Shown: positions 63,961 through 64,000 of the stretch, one piece after another
Layout of the letters: each line of letters starts with the position of its first letter
Numbering within the stretch: position 1 is the first letter of the stretch
Assembly: GCA_004794655.1 (NCBI GenBank)
Contig: SMMW01000005.1
Span: forward strand, 1,798,001 to 1,862,000
Source: Marisa cornuarietis
Lineage: Eukaryota > Mollusca > Gastropoda > Architaenioglossa > Ampullariidae
DNA length: 64,000 nt
Direction of reading: 5' to 3'
Position numbers and translations under genes: made by a program
Notes under the pieces: model-generated
The model's database searches: none
The model's input: the letters and a program-made list of their open reading frames with translations, nothing else
What the model was told of the DNA's origin: nothing

Positions 63961-64000
63961 GTCTGTTGAGACTTTTCAATTTTTTTTAAATATTTAATTT

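Larger units (their letters stand above)
60462..64000. other. Right-edge stretch, no confirmed gene
   Basis: Contains the SINE at 61.45-61.59 kb, a G run at 61997-62009, the tRNA-like SINE at 63.8 kb, and open frames of 115 codons (62750-63097, plus) and 124 codons (61322-60948, minus). The minus frame is discussed as a finding. The others were not recognised. Confidence 0.5.

Overview
This is a window of animal nuclear DNA. It has intron-rich coding sequence with canonical GT/AG junctions, long non-coding stretches, many microsatellites, tRNA-derived SINE-like repeats, decayed LINE 3' ends and several DNA transposons. No prokaryotic gene organisation, rRNA or CRISPR array is seen. The repeat style suggests a mollusc or another lophotrochozoan, but that is inference and no species is claimed.

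The main gene is on the minus strand and is the 5' part of a PDZ-RhoGEF/LARG-type Rho guanine-nucleotide exchange factor (single invertebrate counterpart of ARHGEF11/ARHGEF12). Four exons (25829-25774, 25608-25504, 24689-24640, 18576-18519) join in phase to code a short serine-rich linker and most of a class I PDZ domain. Two alternative, mutually phase-compatible start exons feed the same second exon. The distal one at 47.9 kb gives a very short N-terminus (MSLPE-R-LSSLSD) resembling that of ARHGEF11. The proximal one at 34.1-34.25 kb gives a 55-residue basic, histidine-rich N-terminus. The RGS-like, DH and PH domains must lie beyond position 1, so 1-18518 reads as intron with no exon I can support.

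About 700 bp upstream of the distal start, a gene begins on the plus strand (ATG at 48597). Three exons join in phase to 68 residues that I do not recognise. A later open stretch (50555-50703) may belong to it, but its phase does not fit directly. The two genes are head to head and probably share a promoter region.

Repeats: a 2.94-kb hAT-type element with a perfect 8-bp target duplication (57510-60453); a small hAT MITE (11144-11224); Tc1/mariner-superfamily non-autonomous elements (16696-17319 and 41850-42344); a broken mariner transposase (52894-53640); three LINE 3' fragments (19380-19665, 32127-32555, 55560-55836); at least four SINE-like families; a 27-bp minisatellite (30067-30263); and a 70-bp GAT microsatellite (52681-52750). 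Roughly 1-24 kb and 35-37.4 kb are visibly richer in G+C and CpG than 24-34 kb and 38-50 kb.
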